From Nesterenkonia sp. F (GTDB lineage: Bacteria > Actinomycetota > Actinomycetes > Actinomycetales > Micrococcaceae), in contig NZ_AFRW01000088.1 in the NCBI RefSeq assembly GCF_000220985.1, positions 1 to 32,911 on the forward strand: DNA of 32,911 bases, written 5' to 3'. Below, piece by piece: positions 14,938 through 22,940 of this stretch. Both the position numbers and the translations under genes were made by a program. Below the pieces are notes generated by a model. The model was not told the origin of the DNA and searched no databases. It saw only the letters and a program-made list of their open reading frames with translations. How positions within the stretch are numbered: the first letter of the stretch is position 1; every line of letters starts with the position of its first letter.

Positions 14938-16434
14938 ATGAGGGATCCGGCTGAGATGACGGCCGTCGAGCTCGTCGCGGGGTACCGCGCGGGCGACCTG
15001 TCCCCGGTGGAGGCCGCCGAGGCGTGCCTGGCTCGGATCCACGCCCGGGACGCGTCGCTCAACGCCTTCGTGCTGGTCGAGGACGAGGCCGCGCTGACCG
15101 CCGCTCGCGAGTCCGAGGCGCGCTGGGCGCAGGGGAGGCCGCTCGGGCCGGCCGACGGCGTGCCGATGACGATCAAGGACATGTTCCCCACCGTCGGAGC
15201 TCCCACGGTGAAGGGCAGCCGGCTGCTCGACGCCGACGACGACGCGCTGGACTTCGACGCGCCCTGCGTGGCTCGGCTGCGCGAGGCCGGGGCTGTGCGG
15301 CTGGGCAAGACGACGACCCCGGAGTTCGCGTGGAAGGGCACCACCGACAGCCTGCGCCACGGGGCCACCGGCAACCCGTGGGACACGACGACGACGCCGG
15401 GCGGCTCCTCGGGAGGCGCCGCGGCCGCAGTGGCCTCCGGGATGGGCGCCTGGGCGGTGGGCACCGACGGCGGCGGATCGGTGCGCATCCCCGCCTCCTT
15501 CACCGGCACAGTGGCGCTGAAGCCCACCTACGGCACGGTGCCGATGTACCCTTCCTCGCCCTTCGGCACGCTGGCCCACGCCGGTCCGATGGCCCGGACG
15601 GTCACCGATGCGGCGGTGCTGCTGGACGTCATCTCCGGCTTCGACTCGCGCGACTGGTCGGCGCTGCCGATGCCGACGGCGTCCTTCACCGAGGGGCTCG
15701 AGGACGGGATCGCCGGGCTGCGCATCGCCTACTCGCCGACGCTGGGCTTCGGCAGCAACGATCCGGAGGTCGAGCGGCTCGTCGCCGAGGCGGTCGAGGT
15801 CCTGGCGGCCCAGGGGGCGACGGTGGAGCAGGTCGACCCGGGGCTGTCGGATCCGGTGGAGGCCTTCCACATCCTCTGGTTCACCGGGGCGGCGAAGGTC
15901 CTCGAGCCCTTCGGCCCGGACGCGCTCGAGCGGGTCGACCCGGGGCTGCGTCGGGGCATCGAACAGCATCTGGACGATTCCGCGCTGGACTATCTGGGGG
16001 CGACGGCCCGGCGCATGGACATGGGCGTGCGCATGGGCGCCTTCCACGAGACCTATGACCTGCTGGTCACTCCGACGATGCCGATCACCGCCTTCAGCAA
16101 GGAGCGGCAGACGCCGGAGGGGTGGGGGTCGGAGTCCTGGACCAGCTGGACGCCCTACACCTATCCGTTCAACATGACTCAGCAGCCGGGCGCCTCGGTG
16201 CCCTGCGGGACCACCTCGACGGGCATGCCGGTCGGTCTGCAGATCGTCGGGGCGCGGACGCAGGACCGGCTGGTGCTGCGCGCCGCGCGCGCCTACGAGC
16301 GGGCCGCCGGCGAGGGCTTCGCCCGCCCGGTGGAGCTCGACGAGGCGCGGCGTCGCGCGTCCGGCGTCGAGGCGGGATTCGGCGCGGCCGCCGACTCGGG
16401 GTCCGCCGACCAGACCACGAGCATCGGGAGGTGA
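14938..16434 (+). CDS. amidase (amidase signature family)
   Basis: A 498-residue hydrolase of normal family length that cleaves a C-N amide bond. The Ser-cisSer-Lys triad is present: Lys at about 80 (PMTIKDMFPTVG), the cis-Ser in TPGGSSGGAAAAVASG near 155, and the nucleophile in VGTDGGGSVRIPASFTG near 180. ATG at 14938 with GAGGAGG upstream. The frame is open far upstream, but that part overlaps the dehydrogenase gene in another frame and is not coding. It lies 47 bp after the dehydrogenase and 2 bp before the DUF3830 gene, hence the same operon. The C-terminal 35 residues are a divergent tail. The amide substrate is unknown; maleamate-type or N-acyl compounds are possibilities, not evidence-based. 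Confidence 0.92.
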   Translation: MRDPAEMTAVELVAGYRAGDLSPVEAAEACLARIHARDASLNAFVLVEDEAALTAARESEARWAQGRPLGPADGVPMTIKDMFPTVGAPTVKGSRLLDADDDALDFDAPCVARLREAGAVRLGKTTTPEFAWKGTTDSLRHGATGNPWDTTTTPGGSSGGAAAAVASGMGAWAVGTDGGGSVRIPASFTGTVALKPTYGTVPMYPSSPFGTLAHAGPMARTVTDAAVLLDVISGFDSRDWSALPMPTASFTEGLEDGIAGLRIAYSPTLGFGSNDPEVERLVAEAVEVLAAQGATVEQVDPGLSDPVEAFHILWFTGAAKVLEPFGPDALERVDPGLRRGIEQHLDDSALDYLGATARRMDMGVRMGAFHETYDLLVTPTMPITAFSKERQTPEGWGSESWTSWTPYTYPFNMTQQPGASVPCGTTSTGMPVGLQIVGARTQDRLVLRAARAYERAAGEGFARPVELDEARRRASGVEAGFGAAADSGSADQTTSIGR

Positions 16435-16436
16435 GC

Positions 16437-16937
16437 ATGGCCCGTCGGCTGAGGATCGAGCTGACCCGGCGCGGAGTCAGCTGCACGGCACGACTCCTGG
16501 ACGAGCAGGCCCCGCGCACTGCTGATGCGGTGTGGGAGGCTCTGCCGCAGTCCGGGCAGGTCTATCACGGCAAGTACGCCCGCAACGAGATCTATGCGCT
16601 GGTCCCGCCGTTCGGCGGGATCGGGGACACCCGGGAGAACACCACGGTGACTCCTATTCCTGGTGACATCTGCTATTTTCACTTCACTCCTGAGCAGCTG
16701 GGCAATCCGGCCTACGGATATGATGCCGACTCCGAGGCCGGCACCGGCGACCTGGTGGATCTGGCGCTGTTCTACGGGCGGAACAATCTGCTGATCAACG
16801 GTGACCAGGGGTGGATCCCCGGCACAGTGGTCGCCACAGTGGAGGAGGGGCTGGAGGAGATGGCCGCCGCCTGCGCCTCCATCTGGATGGACGGCGCCCG
16901 GGGCGAGACGCTGGCCTTCAGCCGTCTGGAGGGCTGA
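16437..16937 (+). CDS. DUF3830 family protein
   Basis: A 166-residue protein starting MARRLRIELTRRGVSCTARL, ATG at 16437 with GGGAGGTGA overlapping the amidase stop. The pattern ARLLDEQAPRTADAVWEALP then YARNEIYALVPPF and TPIPGDICYFHF is that of the DUF3830 family, predicted to have a cyclophilin-like beta-barrel and of unknown function. It is tightly coupled to the amidase (2-nt gap) and followed after 72 bp by the FAD/Fe-S dehydrogenase. Location between two catabolic enzymes suggests an accessory or lyase/isomerase role in the same pathway; this is inference from context only. Confidence 0.8.
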   Translation: MARRLRIELTRRGVSCTARLLDEQAPRTADAVWEALPQSGQVYHGKYARNEIYALVPPFGGIGDTRENTTVTPIPGDICYFHFTPEQLGNPAYGYDADSEAGTGDLVDLALFYGRNNLLINGDQGWIPGTVVATVEEGLEEMAAACASIWMDGARGETLAFSRLEG

Positions 16938-16947
16938 GCTCGGAAGG

Positions 16948-16971
16948 CCGGGCCCGGACGATCGGGCCCGG
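16948..16971 (+). terminator. 9-bp hairpin in the operon spacer
   Basis: CCGGGCCCG (16948-16956) and CGGGCCCGG (16963-16971), perfect stem with GACGAT loop, 11 nt after the DUF3830 stop. No T-tract; may be an intra-operon attenuator or mRNA-stability element. Confidence 0.4.
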
Positions 16972-16980
16972 AGGACTGGA

Positions 16981-16994
16981 CCCGGCATGCCGGG
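16981..16994. repeat. palindrome CCCGGCATGCCGGG
   Basis: A perfect 14-bp palindrome 16 nt before the GTG of the FAD/Fe-S dehydrogenase gene. The same GGCATGCC core recurs at 21875-21884 and 32740-32755. Confidence 0.6.
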
Positions 16995-17009
16995 GGAGAG
17001 GAGCTGCAG

Positions 17010-19948
17010 GTGACCGCGACGCTCGCCCAGCGTGACGACGACGTCGACGCCGGCCGGCAGATCGCCGAGAGGCTGCGCGCCGCCGGCGTGGGCGGCGTGG
17101 ACGACTCGACGCTGACCCGGGGCATGTACTCCTCCGACGCCAGCCTCTATCGGGTGGTGCCGCAGGTCGTCGCCCGCCCCGACCACGTCGAGCAGCTCCA
17201 TGCCGTCCACGAGGTCTCCCGCGAGCTCGGCGTGCCGCTGACCCTGCGCGGGGCGGCACCTCGATCGCCGGCAACGCCGTCGGTGAGGGGATCGTCGTCG
17301 ACACCCGGGACCTCGACGGGATCCTGGAGATCGATCCCGAGGCCCGCACCGCCAGAGTGCAGCCCGGCGTCGTGCACGCGCAGCTGCAGTGCGCCGTCGC
17401 CGCCCACGGGCTGCGCTTCGGCCCCGATCCCTCGACCCACACTCGCTGCACGATCGGCGGGATGATCGGCAACAACGCCTGCGGCACGCGCGCGCTCGGC
17501 TACGGGCGGACGGTGGACAACCTGGTCTCGGCGCAGGTGCTCTTCGGCAACGGCGAGCTCGCCTCGCTGAGCGCCGACTCCACGGGGCTGACCTCCGCTC
17601 CCGGTTCCACCGCGGCGTCGCTGGCGGAGCTGGCGCAGGAGAACCTCGCTCACATCCGCACCCACTTCGGCCGCTTCGACCGGCAGGTCAGCGGCTATTC
17701 GCTGGAGCACCTGCTGCCCGAGCACCGCGGCCGCGTCGATCGCTTCCTGGTCGGCACCGAGGGCACGCTGGCCACGCTGCTGGAGGCCGAGGTCAATCTG
17801 GTCGCCGACGAGCCGAACCGGCTGCTGCTGGTGCTCGGCTATCCCGACGTCGGCGAGGCCGCGGATGCGGTGCCGGCTCTGCTGCAGGCCGCGCCCGGCC
17901 GGCTGATCGCCTGCGAGGGCATGGACTCTCGGCTGGTGAACCTGGTGCGCGGCGCGGGCAAGCCGGTCCCGGATCTGCCGAACGGGCGCAGCTGGCTCTT
18001 CGTCGAGGCCGCCGGCGAGGACGCCGCCGACGTCCTGGCCGCCGTCCGCGACGCCTCCGGGGCGGTCGGCACGCGCGTGGTGGATTCGACCGCCGAGGCC
18101 GCCGCGCTCTGGGGAATCCGCGCCGACGGCGCCGGACTGGCCGGCGTCAGCCTGGACACCCCGGCCCACTCCGGCTGGGAGGACGCCGCGGTGCCGCCCG
18201 AGCAGCTGGGCTCCTGGATGCGCGAGTTCGAGTCCCTGCTCGAGCAGTTCGGGCTGCACGGCTATCCCTACGGGCACTTCGGCGACGGCTGCATCCACTG
18301 CCGCATCGACTTCCCCTTCCACGCCGGGGACCCGGACTCCACCGGGGTCTTCGCCGAGTTCCTCGACGCCTGCGCCGAACGGCTGGCCGAGGTCGGCGGA
18401 TCGCTCTCCGGCGAGCACGGCGACGGGCGGGTGCGCTCCTCGCTGCTGGAGACGATGTACGACGAGACCTCGCGGGAGCTCTTCTCCGCGGCCAAGCAGC
18501 TCTGCGATCCCGACGGGCTGCTGAATCCCGGCATCATCGCCGACCCGGTGTCCAACACCCAGGACCTGCGTCCGGTGCGGCCGGCCGCGCAGCTGCCCTG
18601 GCCCGGGCTGCGGATGCGCCACGACGACGGCGACTTCGCCGCCGCAGTGCACCGGTGCACCGGCGTGGGCAAATGCGTCGCCCCGCAGACCTCCTCGGTG
18701 ATGTGCCCGTCCTATCTGGCCACCGGTCAGGAGAAGGACTCCACGCGCGGACGCGGGCGCATCCTGCAGGAGGCCGTCGACGGCTCGCTGGTCGACGGGC
18801 TGGCCGATCCGGCCGTCCACGAGGCGCTGGACCTCTGCCTGTCGTGCAAGGGCTGCGCCGTCGACTGCCCGGCCGGCGTGGACATGGCCGCCTATAAGTC
18901 CGAGGCGCTGCACCAGACCTACGACGTCGGCCCGGAGAAGCGGCGCCGCCCGCGGGCCCACTACTTCCTGGGGAGGCTGCCCTTCTGGGCCCGGCTGGCC
19001 GCGCCGTCGGCGAAGCTGCTCAACCGGGTCAGCGGCGTGGAGCCGCTGGCCGGCATCGCCAAGCGGATCGCCGGCATGGAGCCGCGGCGCGGAGTCCCGC
19101 AGTTCGCCGAGACCACGCTGCGTCGGGGTGCTCGGAAGGAGGTGCGGGAGGCGACGAAGGATGCCCGGAGCAAGGCGCCCGCGGCGGCGACTGCGGCCTC
19201 GCCGGCGCCCGACGTCTGGGTCTGGGCCGACTCCTTCACCGACCACTTCTTCCCGCAGTCCGGCCGCGCGGCCATCGAGTATCTGCGCGGGCAGGGTCTT
19301 CAGGTCCGCGTCATCGAGCAGCACGGCTGCTGCGGGCTGCCCTGGATCACCACCGGCCAGCTGGATCAGGCCCGCGGGCTCGTCGACGGCGTCGTCGGTC
19401 TGCTCGCCGGACATCTGGCCACCGGCGCGCCGGTGCTGGCGCTGGAGCCCTCCTGCCTGGCCACGCTGCGCTCCGACGTCCTGGAGCTGACGTCCCGGCC
19501 CGAGGCTCGCGACGTCGCCGCCGGAGTGCGCAGCTTCGCCGAGCTCGTCACCGAGCTGCACGCGGCAGGACGTGTCGAGCTGCCGGAGCTGGCCGGGGTG
19601 CGGGCGCTGGCGCAGCCGCACTGCCACCAGCGGGCGGTGGTGGGCTGGTCGGCGGACCGGGCGCTGCTCGAGGCGGCCGGAGCGCAGGTCGAGGACGTGT
19701 CCGGCTGCTGCGGGCTGGCCGGGAACTTCGGCGTCGAGGCCGGCCACTACGAGGTCAGCGTCGACGTCGCCGAGACCCACCTGCTGCCGGCGGTCCGCTC
19801 CGCCCGCGCCGAGGATCCGGAGACGGTGGTGCTGGCCGACGGGATGTCCTGCCGGATCCAGCTCGACGACCTCGCCGACGTCGAGGCGCGGCACCTGGCC
19901 GAGCTCTTCGCCGAGCGGGCGCCCTCGCGCGCCGCCGGAGCCGTCTGA
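17010..19948 (+). CDS. FAD/Fe-S D-2-hydroxyacid (D-lactate/glycolate-type) dehydrogenase, frameshifted
   Basis: A membrane-associated-type flavoprotein of about 979 residues if repaired. Order: FAD_binding_4 (GGMIGNNACGTRALGYGR), FAD-oxidase C domain ending EHGDGRVRSSLLE, cysteine cluster CTGVGKC...VMCPSY, 4Fe-4S motif CLSCKGCAVDCPAG, and two CCG-type motifs (HGCCGLPW, GCCGLAGNFG) of the cysteine-rich domain. It oxidises a D-2-hydroxyacid to the oxoacid and passes electrons to the respiratory chain. At 17255-17256 one G is missing: frame 1 reads LTLRGAAPRSPATP, while restoring a base gives LTLRGAGTSIAGNAVGEGIV, the expected FAD motif. GTG start with GAGGAG upstream. Last gene of the catabolic unit. 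Confidence 0.88.
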
Positions 19949-19979
19949 GTCTCCGGCGACGTCGCGAGGAGGCGCCGCG

Positions 19980-21317
19980 TCAGTCGTCCGGGCCGTTCTC
20001 GACGAGGGAGACGGCCCCATCCTCGCCGACGGTGATCTCCGCGCTCATCGCCGCGGCGAGGTTCAGCCGCTGCCAGCTCTCCTCCTCGCCCGCGTCGAGC
20101 GGGTGCCCCGACTCGGTCGCAGTCAGCGCCAGCACCTCGCGGCGCTGCTCGTCGGTCAGGTCCGGGCGGCTGGTGGCCAGCAGCGACTCGGCGCCCTCGG
20201 GGACGACGACCTCCTCGCCGGTCTCGCCGGCCAGCGGGAAGTCGTAGCTCATCTTGTCCTCGTAGTAGTCCAGCGCCTCGTCGGTGCTCATGTACGGTTC
20301 GTCCTGCGCGACGCAGGTCTCCAGCGCGGTGCCGCACTCCTCCTCGAGCACGCCTCGCAGCTCCTCGGAGGCGTCCTCCATGAGCTCGGCGAACTCGTCG
20401 TCGGCCCAGCGCAGCTGGACGATCTTCTGGCCCATCATCCGGCCGCCGATGACGTCGAGCGCGTAGTGGGCGCCCATGACGATGCGGTTGTCCCCGGCCT
20501 CCGCGGTGCGGGCGAGGATCTGCGGCGCGAGCTCGGGGAGCATCGTGGCCAGGGCGGTGCCCTGCCAGTAGGCCTGCGAGGTGTGTCCTGACGGGAAGGC
20601 GCCGCTGGTGGAGTCCCAGGCGTCGCCGCCCTCCTCGTCCACCAGCGTCAGGCGCCCGCCCTCCTCGGTGCTGTGCACGAGCTCGCCGTCGACCATGTTC
20701 ATCTGCAGGTACGGCCGGTCGACGTCGAAATAGGTCTTCGGCGGGTTCGTCGAGGCCTGGGCGCCGATCATGCCGCCGTCCTTGGACAGCAGCTTCTGCG
20801 TGAGCGGCAGCTCGCCGGCCTCCATGGCCTGCTCGTAGATCGCGCCGAGCTCCTCGCCCAGCCCGTCGGCCATCGTCAGTGACATGTCGCCGTACTGGTC
20901 GGTGATCGCGCGCTCGTGCTCCTCCGCGGAGGCCGTGGTGTTGATCTCGACGGTGATGTCGTCGTTGTAGGTCATCACCTCCTCGTTCCCCGACCCGGCG
21001 TGCTCGCCGTCGGTGCGCAGCGTGTCGAAGACGTCGAGCATGCGGATGGACCAGTTGTCCGGGTCGGGGTCCTCCTGTGACCCCGTGCTCGTGGTCTCGT
21101 CCGAGGCGTAGGAGACCTCAGCGGCGTCCGGACTCTCCGAACGTGCCGAGGCCTCCGGCGACTCGGCGGCGTCGGGGGGCTCGGCGGTCGACTGGTCGTC
21201 GCCCGCCCCGTCGGCCGTGGCGCCCGGGGCACAGCCGGCGAGGCTCGGGACGAGCAGCCCGGCTCCCAGGCCGAGCGCGGCGAACCGCCGGAGTGTGGTC
21301 CTGCTGTCTGTCTGCAC
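19980..21317 (-). CDS. PAP2-type (class A acid phosphatase-like) lipoprotein
   Basis: A 445-residue exported protein. GTG at 21317 with AGGAG upstream. The signal peptide begins with RR and ends in the lipobox LAGC, with Cys29 as the predicted lipid-modified residue. Residues 30-90 are an acidic Ser/Pro/Glu spacer. The PAP2 signature is present: GAFPSGHTSQAYW (about 235-247) and ARTAEAGDNRIVMGAHYALD (about 266-285), with the phosphate-binding Ser-Gly-His, the Arg, and His/Asp catalytic pair. Probably a surface phosphomonoesterase. The last 130 residues are an acidic C-terminal extension not part of the PAP2 fold. It ends 31 bp from the convergent FAD/Fe-S dehydrogenase. Confidence 0.85.
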   Translation of the reverse strand: MQTDSRTTLRRFAALGLGAGLLVPSLAGCAPGATADGAGDDQSTAEPPDAAESPEASARSESPDAAEVSYASDETTSTGSQEDPDPDNWSIRMLDVFDTLRTDGEHAGSGNEEVMTYNDDITVEINTTASAEEHERAITDQYGDMSLTMADGLGEELGAIYEQAMEAGELPLTQKLLSKDGGMIGAQASTNPPKTYFDVDRPYLQMNMVDGELVHSTEEGGRLTLVDEEGGDAWDSTSGAFPSGHTSQAYWQGTALATMLPELAPQILARTAEAGDNRIVMGAHYALDVIGGRMMGQKIVQLRWADDEFAELMEDASEELRGVLEEECGTALETCVAQDEPYMSTDEALDYYEDKMSYDFPLAGETGEEVVVPEGAESLLATSRPDLTDEQRREVLALTATESGHPLDAGEEESWQRLNLAAAMSAEITVGEDGAVSLVENGPDD

Positions 21318-21449
21318 GGGTCTCCTCTGCAGTCGTGATGCGTGTGTTCGTCGCGGCCGATCAGGCCCACAGCAGGATGTCGGGCGGATCAGAACGCTTG
21401 GTGAACGACACGCGACCACGAGAAGACGCTCATGAGGAGAGTCGTTTCG

Positions 21450-21469
21450 GCCGGTCGGCGTCGACCGGC
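21450..21469 (-). terminator. 8-bp hairpin after the small membrane protein gene
   Basis: GCCGGTCG and CGACCGGC with a 4-nt loop, 17 bp past the stop at 21486. No T-tract on the minus strand. Confidence 0.4.
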
Positions 21470-21485
21470 AGGAGCGGCGCCGTGC

Positions 21486-21722
21486 TCAGCGTGCTGCGTC
21501 GCGCCGGCGGCTCCGGCGCCAGCGGTCGAGCGCCGTCCCGACGATGCCCAGGAGAAGTCCGAATCCGGTCGCCTTCAAGAGTCCTGAGACTGAGAACCCC
21601 TCGTCGGACATGCTGTTCACCGCCGTCGGGTTGAGATCGATCGGAGTGGTCGTCTCCAGGGTGAACAGGATCCCGACGCCGACGGCTGCGACGAGGGGGA
21701 AGGTGATGTCGGAGATCTTCAT
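21486..21722 (-). CDS. small membrane protein, unknown function
   Basis: A 78-residue protein beginning MKISDITFPLVAAVGVGILF. Two hydrophobic segments (about 7-22 and 47-62) flank a polar loop, and the end is strongly basic (DRWRRSRRRDAAR), so the C-terminus is predicted in the cytoplasm. ATG at 21722 with GAGAGGA about 12 nt upstream. I do not recognise a family. Base composition at third codon positions is less extreme than in neighbours. It sits upstream of the phosphatase gene on the same strand with a hairpin in between, and is divergent from the kinase gene. Confidence 0.55.
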   Translation of the reverse strand: MKISDITFPLVAAVGVGILFTLETTTPIDLNPTAVNSMSDEGFSVSGLLKATGFGLLLGIVGTALDRWRRSRRRDAAR

Positions 21723-21865
21723 GCAGTCGTCGTCCTCTCTCGATGCGGTCGTCTCGGACGAGCCTAGGTTCTGCGATCATCGTCGGCCAGGAGCGTGACT
21801 CGGCATGTCCCTGTCCAAAGTCGTCGGCATGCGCGTGACGGCGGGCGGCATCGCCACGACGTCCC

Positions 21866-21871
21866 TAGAAT
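21866..21871 (+). promoter_or_regulatory. -10 element (TAGAAT) of the kinase-helicase unit
   Basis: TAGAAT with a predicted start at about 21878, one base before an in-frame ATG (21879). Either a 48-nt leader to the GTG at 21927 or a leaderless mRNA is possible. No good -35. Confidence 0.45.
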
Positions 21872-21926
21872 GGACGGCATGCCGGGGCGCCGCTCCGGCC
21901 CCGGCCGAACCCGACAGGAGCCCGAC

Positions 21927-22940
21927 GTGACCTCAGCCGCGCGCGATGCCGACGCAGCGCAGGCGTCTTCCGTGCAGGAGGTGCTGCTGGCCGTCGACGC
22001 CGGCCAGACCAGCACCAAGGCCCGGATCGTCGCGTCCGACGGCGCCCGGCGGGAGCTGCGCCTGGACGGAGTGCGGACCGACCGTCCGCTGCCGCCGCAG
22101 CTGCGGGCGCGGATCCGGCAGGCGATCACCGAGTCGGGCACCAGCGTCGGGACCGTCGCCGTCGGCGTCTCCGGGCTCACCGACGGAGCGCGCGACGTCG
22201 TCGACCTGCTGGAGGGTGCGACGCCGGGCGATGCCCCGGGTGCAGAGGCGCCGCACACTGTGCTGCTGACCCACGACTCGGTCACCTCCGCCCTGGGCGC
22301 GCTGGGTGACGCACGTGGAGCCGTCGTCGCCGCGGGCACCGGCGTGGTCACCCTGGGCATCGGCCGCGAGGCCGTCGCCCGCGTGGACGGCTGGGGCCAC
22401 ATCATGGGCGACGCCGGCAGCGCGCACTGGATCGGACGGCAGGCGCTGATCCGGGTGATGCGCGCCCACGACGGACGCGGCCCGGCCACCGCCCTGACCG
22501 AGGGGGTCCGCCGACGGTGGGAGGACCTGGAGTCCGCCTACATCGCCCTGCAGTCTGATCCGCGGCAGGTCAGCGTCGTCGCCTCCTTCGCCGCCGAGGT
22601 CAGCCGGCTGGCCGCCGACGACGCCGTCGCCGCGGCCGTCTGCGCCGAGGCGGCGGAGGAACTGGTCACCTCGGCGCGCACTGCGCTGCGTCGGGTCGGC
22701 GAGCCGGCGCAGCAGGGCGTCGACGTCGCCGTCACCGGCGGCGTCTTCGACTCGCCGCCGATCCGCGAGCAGTTCACCGCCCGGCTGGCCGAGGACGTCC
22801 CGGCCGCCCGGGTGGTCGCCGCCCGCGGCGAGGGCGTCGACGGCGCCGAGCTGCTCGCCGGGCTCGCCGCCGACCACCCGCTGCAGCCGCGCATCGCCCG
22901 AGCTGGCCGAGCTGGCCGAGACAGGGGAGCGGCCGGATGA
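21927..22940 (+). CDS. BadF/BadG/BcrA/BcrD-type ATPase, N-acetylglucosamine kinase-like
   Basis: A 337-residue ASKHA-fold protein. The N-terminal phosphate loop is VQEVLLAVDAGQTSTKARIV; later come VAVGVSGLTDG, the adenosine-type motif VVAAGTGVVTLGIG, GWGHIMGDAGSAHWIGRQAL and VDVAVTGGVFDSP. These match the BadF/BadG ATPase family, which includes GlcNAc/glucosamine kinases. A sugar kinase role is likely but the sugar is not fixed. I chose the GTG at 21927 because AGGAG lies 7 nt upstream; an in-frame ATG at 21879 would add 16 Arg/Gly-rich residues. The stop overlaps the next ATG (ATGA). The last 16 residues are Arg/Ala/Gly-rich and unlike the rest. Confidence 0.82.
   Translation: MTSAARDADAAQASSVQEVLLAVDAGQTSTKARIVASDGARRELRLDGVRTDRPLPPQLRARIRQAITESGTSVGTVAVGVSGLTDGARDVVDLLEGATPGDAPGAEAPHTVLLTHDSVTSALGALGDARGAVVAAGTGVVTLGIGREAVARVDGWGHIMGDAGSAHWIGRQALIRVMRAHDGRGPATALTEGVRRRWEDLESAYIALQSDPRQVSVVASFAAEVSRLAADDAVAAAVCAEAAEELVTSARTALRRVGEPAQQGVDVAVTGGVFDSPPIREQFTARLAEDVPAARVVAARGEGVDGAELLAGLAADHPLQPRIARAGRAGRDRGAAG

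Noticed and set aside
13888-16434. An 848-codon frame extending the amidase upstream
   Set aside because: The upstream part overlaps the dehydrogenase gene in another frame and is Arg-rich. The amidase starts at 14938 with a good ribosome-binding site.
11235-19948. The catabolic locus as a genomic island
   Set aside because: Base composition and codon use match the flanks, and no integrase, transposase, tRNA or direct repeats are seen at its borders.
22895-22940. Possible further frameshift at the end of the kinase gene
   Set aside because: One alternative frame reads IAELAELAETGERPDE, which looks more protein-like than the annotated Arg/Ala/Gly tail. But that frame has no nearby stop, and the annotated one gives a typical ATGA overlap with the helicase gene.
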